NCBI RefSeq assembly: GCF_021390245.1
Contig: NZ_JAJUXH010000008.1
Span: 1 to 64,000, forward strand
Length of the DNA: 64,000 nucleotides
From: Dyadobacter sp. CY323
GTDB taxonomy: Bacteria > Bacteroidota > Bacteroidia > Cytophagales > Spirosomataceae
Direction: 5' to 3'
A program made the translations under genes and the position numbers. A model generated the notes under the pieces. That model was not told the DNA's origin. It was given only the letters and a program-made list of their open reading frames with translations, and ran no database searches. Of this stretch, positions 27,334 to 35,972 are shown piece by piece. Positions within the stretch are counted from its first letter, which is position 1. Every line of letters begins with the position of its first letter.

Positions 27334-30300
27334 ATGAAAAAACATTTATTACCCTTTTTGGGAGGGTTGCTGCTGCTCTGCAGTCAAGCCTATGCCCAAA
27401 GCCGTGAGGTGACCGGGACGGTCACTTCCAAAGACGATGGTTCGCTCCTGCCCGGGGTTTCTATCCGAGTCGCCGGTACAAATACCGGTACGCTCACCAA
27501 CGACAAAGGTGAGTACAGTATTAATGCACGCACCGGGCAGTCACTCATTTTTTCTTTTGTCGGTTTCCTCAATCAGGAGCTGAAAGCGCCAGCCAGCGGA
27601 AACCTGGACGTTTCTTTGACGCTGGACGAACTAGCGTTGAATGAAGTCGTGATTACAGCGGGAGGTCTCACTGCCCAGCGCCGCGAACTCGGTAACCAGT
27701 CCACGACGGTGAAAGCGCAGGACATTGTGCAGGGCAAGCCCATTAGTGTAGCAGCCAGCCTTGCAGGCCGCGTCCCCGGATTATTGGTAATGGGTGTGAG
27801 CAGCGGTGTTAACCCCAACTATCGTTTAGTCCTTAGGGGTAACCGTTCACTCACTGGTAATAACCAGGCTCTCGTTGTGATCGATAACATCATTTCCACG
27901 AATGACATCCTGGGTAACCTCAATCCTGAGGACATCGAGGATATTCAGGTTCTTAATGGAGCCGGGGCCGCGGCGCTATACGGATCTGACGCTTCGAACG
28001 GCGCACTCATTGTTACCACTAAAAAGGGTAAGTCAGGTAAAACGGAGTTTAGGGTATCGAACACAACAACTATTGAAAGAGTAAGCTTTCTGCCCCAGCT
28101 GCAGAAAGGGTTCGGATCCGGAACAACACCGGATGATGTTCCTGAATATACACCATACGAAAACCAGCAATATGGTCCCGCGTTTGATGGATCCATGGTA
28201 GAAATCGGTAAGCCATTACAGGACGGCTCCATTCAGACGGTTCCCTACAGTGCACAAGATTTCCGTGAGGATTTCTGGAACACCGGCGTCGCCAACCAGA
28301 CAGACCTTAGTGTAACTTCGGGTGATGAAAAAGGTACTTTCTATCTTTCAGCACAGTATTTCGACCAGAAATCGACGGTGCCTTACGACAAGTATAAAAG
28401 ATATAGTGTCCGTGCCAACATTGTCCGTCACATCTACAAAAACCTCACTGCGTCGTTCAATACCAACTTTATCGGAAACCGTACGGACCAGAGCAGCCAG
28501 ACCTTAGCGGCTTATCAAAACCTGCTGATGTCTCCTTCCCAGGTCGATGTTACCCAGTATGAAGACTGGCAGAATAATCCGTTTGCCAACCCGAACGGAT
28601 ATTTCAACGAGTATTTCCAGAACCCATATTTCACGCTATCGAACAACCGGCTTACGGACAGAAGCGACTATCTGCAGGGAAATATGGAGTTGAAATGGAA
28701 TCCGGTCAAGCCATTGACATTCACTTACCGGGTTGGTATCAGCACACGTAACCTTTCCGGGAAAGTAAGTACCGGTAAATTCATTTTCTCTGATTATACC
28801 AAAAGCATTTCCGGTAGCTCAAAAACAGATATTGCGGGCTCCGTAGCGGACTATTCCGGATATACCACGCAGTTAGTCAATGACTTTCTGGCCGAATACA
28901 GAACCACCCTAAGCCCTGCCGTTAGCCTGAACGTAACGGTCGGCACGACGGTTCGCGAAAATGCCACCAAGGCCATGGCGATTGCAGCTAACGGACTTGT
29001 GATTGACGGATTGTATAATGTGGGTAATAGTCTTAGTAACCCAACTGCGATCGAAGGCAACTACAAAGCGCGCCAGATTGGTGTGTATGGCGAGGCCCGT
29101 CTTGGATTTAAAGAATTCCTTTATCTGCACGCAACTGCCAGAAATGACTGGCGTTCCATTCTTGCTAAAGAAAACCGTTCTTTCTTCTATCCTTCTGTTG
29201 ACGTTTCCTTCATTGCCAGCGACGCAATTCCTGGATTGGGTAACTGGGAAATGCTCGAGAGCTTGAAACTTCGTGCGGGATACTCGCAGGTTGGGCAGGT
29301 CAACCTTGGTGCCAACAGAACTTTTGGTCAAATTCCTTTGAGCAACCAGGGTGCTTATGCGCTTAACAGCACCTTCTCACAGGGTTTCGGATATCCTTAT
29401 TCAAGCGGCGCAGGTTTCACGCTAGATAATACGCTGGTTTCTTCCAACCTCAAACCGGAAATTACTACCGGACTGGAAGGCGGAATTGATTTCGAATTGC
29501 GCCCGATGCGAATTGGTGGCGGACTTACCTTCTATCAAACCAACACGGTAGACCAAACCATTACGGTACTCATCCCAAACTCCACCGGATATGGATTTTT
29601 GACAACTAATGTTGGAGAGGTTGAAAACAAAGGTATTGAGGCTACGTTGCACATTACTCCAATTAAGACCGCATCAGGATTACAGGTGGATCTGGGGGCC
29701 AACTACACGTATAACAGCAACAAAGTAATTTCCCTTTCTGATCAGTCGAACGAATTGAGTATTGGTTCTGTCGGTGCTACTGCCAAGGTACTCGCGAAAG
29801 TGGGTTCACCATTCCCTCTTCTTCAGACCACACGCTACAACCGTGACGAACAGGGACGTATTATCGTGGATTCCAAAACAGGTTATCCGTCAACAAATGG
29901 ATCTTTCCATGACGTGGGCATCACCAACCCACCTCATATTTTGGGTGTGAACGGAGCAATCAAATACAAAGGATTCAGATTTAATATATTATTTGAATAC
30001 CGCAACGGACATTATATCTACAATGCGATTTCAACCGGTTACGACTTCTCGGGAGCGGGTGTTCGCACTGCCTGGTACAACAGAGACCGTTTTGTTATTC
30101 CCAATTCATCATATAAGAACAGCGAAGGGAATTACGTTGAAAATACCAATATAGCAGTAAGAAGCGGTGGTGCTGACTTCTGGACAGACGGAACAAGAAA
30201 TACAGGTATTGGAGAAAACTATTCAAATTCTGCCGGTTTCTGGAAGCTTCGTGAGGCTTCGATAGGATTTGAGTTACCATCTTCTCTGCTTTCCGCCACA

Positions 30301-30489
30301 AAGTTTATCAAGGCAGCAAACATAAGTATCCAGGGAAGAAACCTGTTTATTTGGGTTCCAAAGTCAAATCTTTATACCGATCCTGAGTACAGCCAAAACG
30401 GTGCTGACAGCAATGCGGTAGGTTTTACAAACCTCGGACAAACACCGCCCGCCCGCTATTTCGGTGGTACGTTATCATTAACATTTTAA
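27334..30489 (+). CDS. SusC/RagA family TonB-linked outer membrane protein
   Basis: A 1051-residue SusC paralogue of the 22329 gene. Signal peptide MKKHLLPFLGGLLLLCSQAYAQ, carboxypeptidase-regulatory-like domain (VTGTVTSKDDGSLLPGVSI), plug with GSDASNGALIVTTKKG in the SusC position and a barrel ending GGTLSLTF. The first gene of a three-gene operon with a SusD-like protein and a DUF1735 lipoprotein. Similarity of the leader and of the N-terminal 60 residues to the first SusC suggests an old duplication, while barrel sequences differ, so substrates probably differ. Confidence 0.96.
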   Translation: MKKHLLPFLGGLLLLCSQAYAQSREVTGTVTSKDDGSLLPGVSIRVAGTNTGTLTNDKGEYSINARTGQSLIFSFVGFLNQELKAPASGNLDVSLTLDELALNEVVITAGGLTAQRRELGNQSTTVKAQDIVQGKPISVAASLAGRVPGLLVMGVSSGVNPNYRLVLRGNRSLTGNNQALVVIDNIISTNDILGNLNPEDIEDIQVLNGAGAAALYGSDASNGALIVTTKKGKSGKTEFRVSNTTTIERVSFLPQLQKGFGSGTTPDDVPEYTPYENQQYGPAFDGSMVEIGKPLQDGSIQTVPYSAQDFREDFWNTGVANQTDLSVTSGDEKGTFYLSAQYFDQKSTVPYDKYKRYSVRANIVRHIYKNLTASFNTNFIGNRTDQSSQTLAAYQNLLMSPSQVDVTQYEDWQNNPFANPNGYFNEYFQNPYFTLSNNRLTDRSDYLQGNMELKWNPVKPLTFTYRVGISTRNLSGKVSTGKFIFSDYTKSISGSSKTDIAGSVADYSGYTTQLVNDFLAEYRTTLSPAVSLNVTVGTTVRENATKAMAIAANGLVIDGLYNVGNSLSNPTAIEGNYKARQIGVYGEARLGFKEFLYLHATARNDWRSILAKENRSFFYPSVDVSFIASDAIPGLGNWEMLESLKLRAGYSQVGQVNLGANRTFGQIPLSNQGAYALNSTFSQGFGYPYSSGAGFTLDNTLVSSNLKPEITTGLEGGIDFELRPMRIGGGLTFYQTNTVDQTITVLIPNSTGYGFLTTNVGEVENKGIEATLHITPIKTASGLQVDLGANYTYNSNKVISLSDQSNELSIGSVGATAKVLAKVGSPFPLLQTTRYNRDEQGRIIVDSKTGYPSTNGSFHDVGITNPPHILGVNGAIKYKGFRFNILFEYRNGHYIYNAISTGYDFSGAGVRTAWYNRDRFVIPNSSYKNSEGNYVENTNIAVRSGGADFWTDGTRNTGIGENYSNSAGFWKLREASIGFELPSSLLSATKFIKAANISIQGRNLFIWVPKSNLYTDPEYSQNGADSNAVGFTNLGQTPPARYFGGTLSLTF

Positions 30490-30501
30490 TTGAAACAACT
30501 A

Positions 30502-32076
30502 ATGAAAAGATATAACATCAGTTGGATACTGGCGCTGCTTATAACGGGCCTTTCATCCTGTAATGATTATCTCGATATCAATACAAACCCCAACAATGCC
30601 ACCAGCGCCGACGCATTGCTCGTCTTGCCCCAGGCTATCGTAGGTAGTGCTTCTGTCGCTAACCAGTTCAATTCTTATGGAGGGCATTTTGGCGGATACA
30701 TTGCCAATGCAGGCGGATTTTCGGGTTTCGGTAACTTGTTCAACTATCAGCTGGTGCCGGGCGATTATAATGGACTTTGGGCCAACTCTTACGACAACTT
30801 AAATGATTACCAATATGTGATCAATCAGACAGCCGGCAATGATGAGCAAGCCTACGCAAATGCAGCGGCCAAAATCATGACTGCTATGAACTATCAGCGT
30901 TTGGTAGATGCATTCGGGGATGTTCCATATACCGAGGCATTGAAAAACAATGCGAACCTGACGCCGAAGTACGACGACGCTGCCACCATTTACCAGGACC
31001 TGGTTACCAAGCTGGATTCCGCCATCCTGATCATCGACGGAGCGCAGTTCCCGAAATCGCTCAACTCTTCGTCCGATCCATTATTCGGGGGAGATATGAT
31101 GAGATGGAAAAAGTTTGCAAACACGATCAAACTTAGAATCCTGATACGTGTTTCCGGTGTTGCGGCGCTTTCTTCTTTTGTGACCACCAAATTCGCAGCA
31201 ATGGACAAAACGCTCGGCTTTTTAACAGATGACGCAGTCGTTAATCCAGGTTACGTGAGAGACAAACCAAATCCGGTTTGGAATTCGTGGGGGTATTCAT
31301 CTACCGGAGCAGTGGCGAATACATCCCGGATCCCTACCGAGTTTGCTTTTGGTTTCTACAAAGGTCAGAAGTTGACGGATAATTGGAGAGGATCGGTGAT
31401 TTATAAAAACTTTGCAACAAATACACCCGTGAATCAACTTGGAAATGAGGTGGATGCACCAACGATCATTACCAATTACTCCACTTGGTATACTGGAAAT
31501 TTCAGTAGTGCATCAAGCATCGGTAACGCTTTGGGTGTTCTTAAAGGACCAAGCCAGGGACAAGTACTGATGCTGCTCGCAGAATCTGAATTTTTACAGG
31601 CAGAAGCGAAGCTGAAAGGTTTCCTGACAGGTGATTTCACTACCAATTTTGACGCTGGAATTGCTGCTTCGTTCAAGTATCTATACAAAGATGTGACGAA
31701 TGTTGTTGCGGCAGGAAAAGATGTCGCTGCGGATGTAACGGCCTATAAAACCGAGAATGCAGCCAGCTATCTGGTCAATATCAAGCTGGCAACAACACCA
31801 GCCCAGAGGCTTGAAGCGATCATTACTCAGAAATATATTGCAGTAAACATGATCAATTCGGAAGAAGGCTATAATGAATTCCGCAGAACGGGCTATCCTG
31901 TGACCGCAGCTAATGGAGACGCATACCACAATATCGCTTCCCTGCTGTCCACTTCAACCAGACCGGACAAGCTGCCTTCCAGAATTCTTTATCCATCCTC
32001 CGAGCAGTCGTATAATGCTGCTAACTACAAAGTTATTAATCAGTTCACTGACCTCATTTTCTGGGATCCTAACTAA
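30502..32076 (+). CDS. SusD/RagB-like nutrient-binding lipoprotein
   Basis: A 524-residue SusD-like lipoprotein. The lipobox GLSSC puts the lipidated cysteine at residue 20 from ATG 30502; a TTG at 30490 abutting the SusC stop is an alternative giving four more residues. Typical segments are DYLDINTNPNNATSADALLVLPQAI, LVDAFGDVPYTEALKN and LLAESEFLQAEAKLKG. It partners the preceding SusC. Same SusD-like_2 group as the 25639 product. Confidence 0.94.
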   Translation: MKRYNISWILALLITGLSSCNDYLDINTNPNNATSADALLVLPQAIVGSASVANQFNSYGGHFGGYIANAGGFSGFGNLFNYQLVPGDYNGLWANSYDNLNDYQYVINQTAGNDEQAYANAAAKIMTAMNYQRLVDAFGDVPYTEALKNNANLTPKYDDAATIYQDLVTKLDSAILIIDGAQFPKSLNSSSDPLFGGDMMRWKKFANTIKLRILIRVSGVAALSSFVTTKFAAMDKTLGFLTDDAVVNPGYVRDKPNPVWNSWGYSSTGAVANTSRIPTEFAFGFYKGQKLTDNWRGSVIYKNFATNTPVNQLGNEVDAPTIITNYSTWYTGNFSSASSIGNALGVLKGPSQGQVLMLLAESEFLQAEAKLKGFLTGDFTTNFDAGIAASFKYLYKDVTNVVAAGKDVAADVTAYKTENAASYLVNIKLATTPAQRLEAIITQKYIAVNMINSEEGYNEFRRTGYPVTAANGDAYHNIASLLSTSTRPDKLPSRILYPSSEQSYNAANYKVINQFTDLIFWDPN

Positions 32077-32083
32077 TTGAAAT

Positions 32084-32989
32084 ATGAAATTTTCGATAAA
32101 AATAGCCAGTCTGTTCCTGACGGCAGCGGCATTCACATCCTGCTTAAAGGACGATATCACACTTGATCCGGACAAATCAACCAATGTGGTCGAGTTTAAA
32201 AACCCATCCAGTTTTGTGTCACCCTCAGGCAGCACATACTCTCTGTATTCCCAGTCATTTGACCTTGCTGACCAGGCAGACTACCCGATTACGGTAAGTT
32301 ATTCGGGAGCGGATGTTGCTCCAGCAGATATAACGGTAACTCTTGGCGTGGATACTGCCGCGGTGACTCATTACAATACGGAGCAACACGAGGAATTTGA
32401 TGCGATTACGCCTAATCTTTACACATTACCTGCCACTGTGGTGATCCCAAAAGGGCAGCGTACTGCTCAGGTTTTGATCAAACTTAAAACAGCGCAATTC
32501 GACTTCTCGAAGAATTATGTTCTTCCCGTTCAGATTAAATCTGTTTCGTCAGGTGTGGTAAGCGGCAACTTCGGTACCATCCTGTTAGCGGTTAAGGCTA
32601 AAAACATCTATGACGCCACATACGCGGCGACCGGATATGTTTACCACCCGACGTCACCGAGAGCCGTCGCGAAAGACAAATCACTTGTAACCGTCTCACC
32701 TACAACCGTATCCGTGGAACTTGGTGACTTGGGTGGGTCGGGTTATTTCGCTAACCTGACAGTAGACCCAAAAACCAATAAGATCACTATCACTCCGGCA
32801 GCGGGGGCGGCTGGGGCACCTTACACGCAGTTTGATACTGCATTGCCTGCTCCCTATAAGTCTGCCTGGGCAAATGCTGATAAAGCAAATAACACCTACG
32901 ATCCCGCCACCAAAACTTTCTATGTGCGGTATGGCTATATGGGTGCCAACGGGTGGCGCGTTGCGGAAGAAATACTTGTAAGAAAGTAA
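32084..32989 (+). CDS. DUF1735 domain lipoprotein
   Basis: A 301-residue lipoprotein with lipobox FTSC (Cys20). A DUF1735-type beta domain follows (about 45-150): YPITVSYSGADVAPADITVTLGVDTAAVTHYN and PATVVIPKGQRTAQVLIKL. DUF1735 proteins are commonly encoded after SusCD and are thought to be surface-exposed accessory glycan-binding proteins. The start is 7 bp after the SusD stop. The C-terminal half (about 180-300) is a second beta-rich part I cannot assign. Confidence 0.85.
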   Translation: MKFSIKIASLFLTAAAFTSCLKDDITLDPDKSTNVVEFKNPSSFVSPSGSTYSLYSQSFDLADQADYPITVSYSGADVAPADITVTLGVDTAAVTHYNTEQHEEFDAITPNLYTLPATVVIPKGQRTAQVLIKLKTAQFDFSKNYVLPVQIKSVSSGVVSGNFGTILLAVKAKNIYDATYAATGYVYHPTSPRAVAKDKSLVTVSPTTVSVELGDLGGSGYFANLTVDPKTNKITITPAAGAAGAPYTQFDTALPAPYKSAWANADKANNTYDPATKTFYVRYGYMGANGWRVAEEILVRK

Positions 32990-33030
32990 AAGCCATTAAG
33001 TAACAGTATAGTTTCTTATCGTGATTTTGA

Positions 33031-33060
33031 AGAGCCGGTCTTTTTTGACCGGCTTTTCTT
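33031..33060 (+). terminator. Terminator of second SusCD operon
   Basis: GCCGGTC (33034-33040) and GACCGGC (33047-33053) around a T6 loop, followed by TTTTCTT. Confidence 0.85.
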
Positions 33061-33084
33061 GGTTTTAATAGTCATTATTTTAAC

Positions 33085-33092
33085 TAAATTTG
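33085..33092 (+). promoter_or_regulatory. Putative -7 box of the aminotransferase gene
   Basis: TAAATTTG, a perfect TAnnTTTG, ends 24 bases before the ATG at 33117. A false upstream TTG start (33090) lies within it. The -33 element is weak (TTTT at 33063-33066, spacing 18). Confidence 0.55.
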
Positions 33093-33116
33093 TCCATATA
33101 CGAGCCAATTACAAAC

Positions 33117-34361
33117 ATGGAATTCCTTAAAAGCCAGCGTCTCAATAATCTTAAATACGAAATTCGCGGCGCTACTTACCAAAAAGCTTTGGAGCTTGAA
33201 AGTCAGGGTTATAAAATTCACAACCTGAATATCGGAAACCCCGCCCCTTTCGGGTTCGATTCCCCCGACGAAATTGTTCACGACATTATCATGAACATGC
33301 GTAATGCACAGGGTTATTCGGATTCCCGTGGCTTGTTTGCCGCTCGTAAGGCAGTTATGCATTACACCCAGACGATTGGCATTCAGGATGTTGAGATCAA
33401 TGATATTTTCATTGGCAATGGGGTAAGTGAGCTGATCCTGCTTTCGATGCAGGCATTGCTGAATCCAGGTGACGAAATCCTCGTTCCTTCTCCGGACTAC
33501 CCACTTTGGACTGCGTCTATCGCATTGAGTGGCGGAACTCCGGTACATTATGTCTGCGACGAGCAAGCCGACTGGAACCCGGACCTGGACGATCTTGAAA
33601 AGAAAATCACTTCCCGGACTAAAGGCATTGTTTTAATTAACCCAAACAATCCAACGGGCGCAGTTTATGAAAAAGATGTTCTGATACGCATTGCTAAAAT
33701 TGCTGAAGAGCATGGGCTGATCATTTTCTCCGATGAGATTTATGATAAAATCCTTTACAATGGCGCAGTTCATTACCCAATGGGTTCACTTGTAACCGAA
33801 ACGCTATGCGTTACTTACGGTGGGCTTTCCAAGAATTACCGTTCGGCTGGGTTCAGAGGTGGCTGGATGATCATGAGCGGCGCAAAACATAAAGCAAAAT
33901 CGTATTCCGAAGGTTTGCTGCTGCTTGCGAGTATGCGTCTTTGCGCGAATGTGCCTACCCAATACGCCATTCAAACTGCATTAGGAGGTTATCAGAGCAT
34001 CAAAGAACTGGTAGCTCCTACAGGAAGGCTGCACAAACAAATGAACCTGGTGTACGATCGCCTGACTTCCATTCCGGGAATCACCTGCGTGAAGCCGAAA
34101 GGTTCATTATATGTTTTTCCAAAAATCGATTTGAAAAAATTCGGACTTAAAACCGACGAAAAATTTGTTTACGACCTGTTAAGTGATCAAAAAGTACTCG
34201 TGGTGGCGGGCACCGGATTTAATTATATTTCGGACGACCATTTCCGGATTGTCTTTTTACCAACCGTTGACGAGCTGAACCAGGCGATGGACAAGTTAGA
34301 GTTCTTTCTCGAAAATCGCAGAGTATTGTCGACGCGTACGGTTGAAGAAATTATTGCCTGA
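33117..34361 (+). CDS. Pyridoxal-phosphate aminotransferase, AlaA-like
   Basis: A 414-residue class I/II aminotransferase. The Schiff-base lysine is Lys239 in YGGLSKNYRSAGFRGGW, a motif close to the E. coli alanine transaminase AlaA. LINPNNPTGA and FSDEIYDKI are the other cofactor-site motifs. Likely converts pyruvate and glutamate to alanine and 2-oxoglutarate, although aspartate aminotransferase activity cannot be excluded. The start is ATG 33117. The stop codon is built into the stem of its terminator. Confidence 0.9.
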   Translation: MEFLKSQRLNNLKYEIRGATYQKALELESQGYKIHNLNIGNPAPFGFDSPDEIVHDIIMNMRNAQGYSDSRGLFAARKAVMHYTQTIGIQDVEINDIFIGNGVSELILLSMQALLNPGDEILVPSPDYPLWTASIALSGGTPVHYVCDEQADWNPDLDDLEKKITSRTKGIVLINPNNPTGAVYEKDVLIRIAKIAEEHGLIIFSDEIYDKILYNGAVHYPMGSLVTETLCVTYGGLSKNYRSAGFRGGWMIMSGAKHKAKSYSEGLLLLASMRLCANVPTQYAIQTALGGYQSIKELVAPTGRLHKQMNLVYDRLTSIPGITCVKPKGSLYVFPKIDLKKFGLKTDEKFVYDLLSDQKVLVVAGTGFNYISDDHFRIVFLPTVDELNQAMDKLEFFLENRRVLSTRTVEEIIA

Positions 34362-34384
34362 GCGGTTTGCTCAGGCTTTTTTTG
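34356..34384 (+). terminator. Terminator overlapping the aminotransferase stop codon
   Basis: GCCTGAGC (34356-34363), loop GGTTT, GCTCAGGC (34369-34376), then T8. The TGA stop at 34359-34361 lies in the left arm of the stem. Confidence 0.9.
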
Positions 34385-34415
34385 AAATTACCCTCTTTAT
34401 CACTGAACCCGATAA

Positions 34416-35204
34416 ATGTCCATTCAAGACCCGACCATCCAGGAAGCTAAAAGACAACGCCTGTTTTTGCTGCTTTGCGGCATATTCCTGACCAACGCGC
34501 TGATCGCCGAAATCATAGGCGGCAAAATATTTTCAGTAGAATCTTTACTTGGTATTGCGCCAGCCCAGCTGCCGATCGGTGGTCAGCGTCTCGATTTCAA
34601 CATGACGGCCGGGGTTGTGAACTGGCCGGTGGTGTTCATCACTTCCGATATTATCAATGAATATTTTGGCCGAAAAGGAGTGAAACGCATTTCCTTTCTT
34701 ACGGCTTGCTTCATTGTCTATACCTTTATCACCATTCTGGTTGCTACCAAACTCCCGCCCGCGCAATTCTGGCTGGAACTGAACAACACTGATAATCAAG
34801 GGAATGTATTTAATATCAATGATGCATTTACCAAAATATTCAACCAGGGACTTGGCATTATGATCGGCTCGATCGTAGCTTTTCTTCTCGGCCAGCTACT
34901 CGATGTATCGGTATTTTCGTGGCTGCGCAGAAAAACGGGCAGCCGGTTCATCTGGCTCCGCGCAACGGGTTCGACGATGTTTTCACAATTGGTAGACAGT
35001 TTTGTGGTCATCACAATTGCCTTTTACGTATTCGGCAACTGGGATTTGAAACAGATATTTGCGGTGGGTACTATTAATTATCTGTATAAAGGAGTTATTG
35101 CGATCATGCTTACCCCGGTTCTGTACATCGCGCATTACTTTATTGATAATTACCTCGGAAAAGAATATGCCGAAGAATTGTCACATAAAGCTGCCCACGA
35201 GTGA
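34416..35204 (+). CDS. yhhQ: Queuosine precursor transporter (VUT family)
   Basis: A 262-residue membrane protein with about six hydrophobic segments. Motifs of the VUT/COG1738 family include LTNALIAEIIGGKIF, VVFITSDIINEYFGRKGVKR, GSTMFSQLVDSFVVITIAFY and GVIAIMLTPVLYIAHYF. E. coli YhhQ imports preQ0/preQ1 for queuosine synthesis. Its stop TGA is directly followed by the stop of the convergent SpoU methyltransferase gene, with no spacer or terminator hairpin between them. Confidence 0.9.
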   Translation: MSIQDPTIQEAKRQRLFLLLCGIFLTNALIAEIIGGKIFSVESLLGIAPAQLPIGGQRLDFNMTAGVVNWPVVFITSDIINEYFGRKGVKRISFLTACFIVYTFITILVATKLPPAQFWLELNNTDNQGNVFNINDAFTKIFNQGLGIMIGSIVAFLLGQLLDVSVFSWLRRKTGSRFIWLRATGSTMFSQLVDSFVVITIAFYVFGNWDLKQIFAVGTINYLYKGVIAIMLTPVLYIAHYFIDNYLGKEYAEELSHKAAHE

Positions 35205-35972
35205 TTAATTCGGTTTTGCAGTAATTTGTCGCCTCATATTATCGAGCATTACGGCGGTTGCGATTCCAACATTCAGCGATTCGGCCTCGCCCACTCTCGG
35301 TATCGTTACCTTGTGCGTTATGAACGGCTCCACACCCGCACCGATCCCATTCGACTCATTCCCCATCACAATAAAACCGCCATTTGCAGAAAAAGGAAAC
35401 TCGTAAAGCGATTCGCCTCCAAGAAATGCCCCGATGACATTTTGGTTATGAGCTTGATCCGCCAGGTAGGTAGCCAGGTCGGTATAATAGATTTTGATCC
35501 TCGTAAATGAGCCTTTACTGGCGGCGATTACCTTTGGGTTGTAAAAATCGGTTGTGTCCTCGGAACATACGATTTTTGTGATTCCGTACCAATCAGCGAC
35601 GCGGATGATCGTTCCCAGGTTTCCCGGATCACGCACATCATCCAGAATCAGCACATATTCGGCTTCATTTAAAGACAAAAAAGCATTCTCCTTCGTTTTA
35701 GCAACAGCCAGGCATGAATCGTTCGTCTGAAAAGAACCGACTGTTTCCAGCCCGACGATCGTAGCGGTTTCTATTGCAGCGTTATGTCGGGATAGAATAG
35801 TTGAGTATTTTTGCTGAAATTCCTCTGTTGCTAATACAAACTCAATCTCAAAATCTGAATCCATTAATTCAAGTACACTTTTAGCGCCTTCGACAATAAA
35901 AGCCTGGTGCGCCTGACGGTACTTCTTGATTTTGAGCGAGTTTATATACTTTATACGATTTTTTGAGAGCAT
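35205..35972 (-). CDS. TrmH/SpoU-type RNA 2'-O-methyltransferase
   Basis: A 255-residue SPOUT enzyme. An N-terminal substrate-binding domain (KKYRQAHQAFIVEGAKSVLEL) precedes the knotted SAM domain with motif 1 LDDVRDPGNLGTIIRVADWYG, motif 2 VMGNESNGIG and motif 3 ESLNVGIATAVMLDNMRRQ. Such proteins methylate ribose 2'-OH in rRNA or tRNA. The exact target is not readable. It starts on top of the divergent BamA-like gene. Confidence 0.92.
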   Translation of the reverse strand: MLSKNRIKYINSLKIKKYRQAHQAFIVEGAKSVLELMDSDFEIEFVLATEEFQQKYSTILSRHNAAIETATIVGLETVGSFQTNDSCLAVAKTKENAFLSLNEAEYVLILDDVRDPGNLGTIIRVADWYGITKIVCSEDTTDFYNPKVIAASKGSFTRIKIYYTDLATYLADQAHNQNVIGAFLGGESLYEFPFSANGGFIVMGNESNGIGAGVEPFITHKVTIPRVGEAESLNVGIATAVMLDNMRRQITAKPN

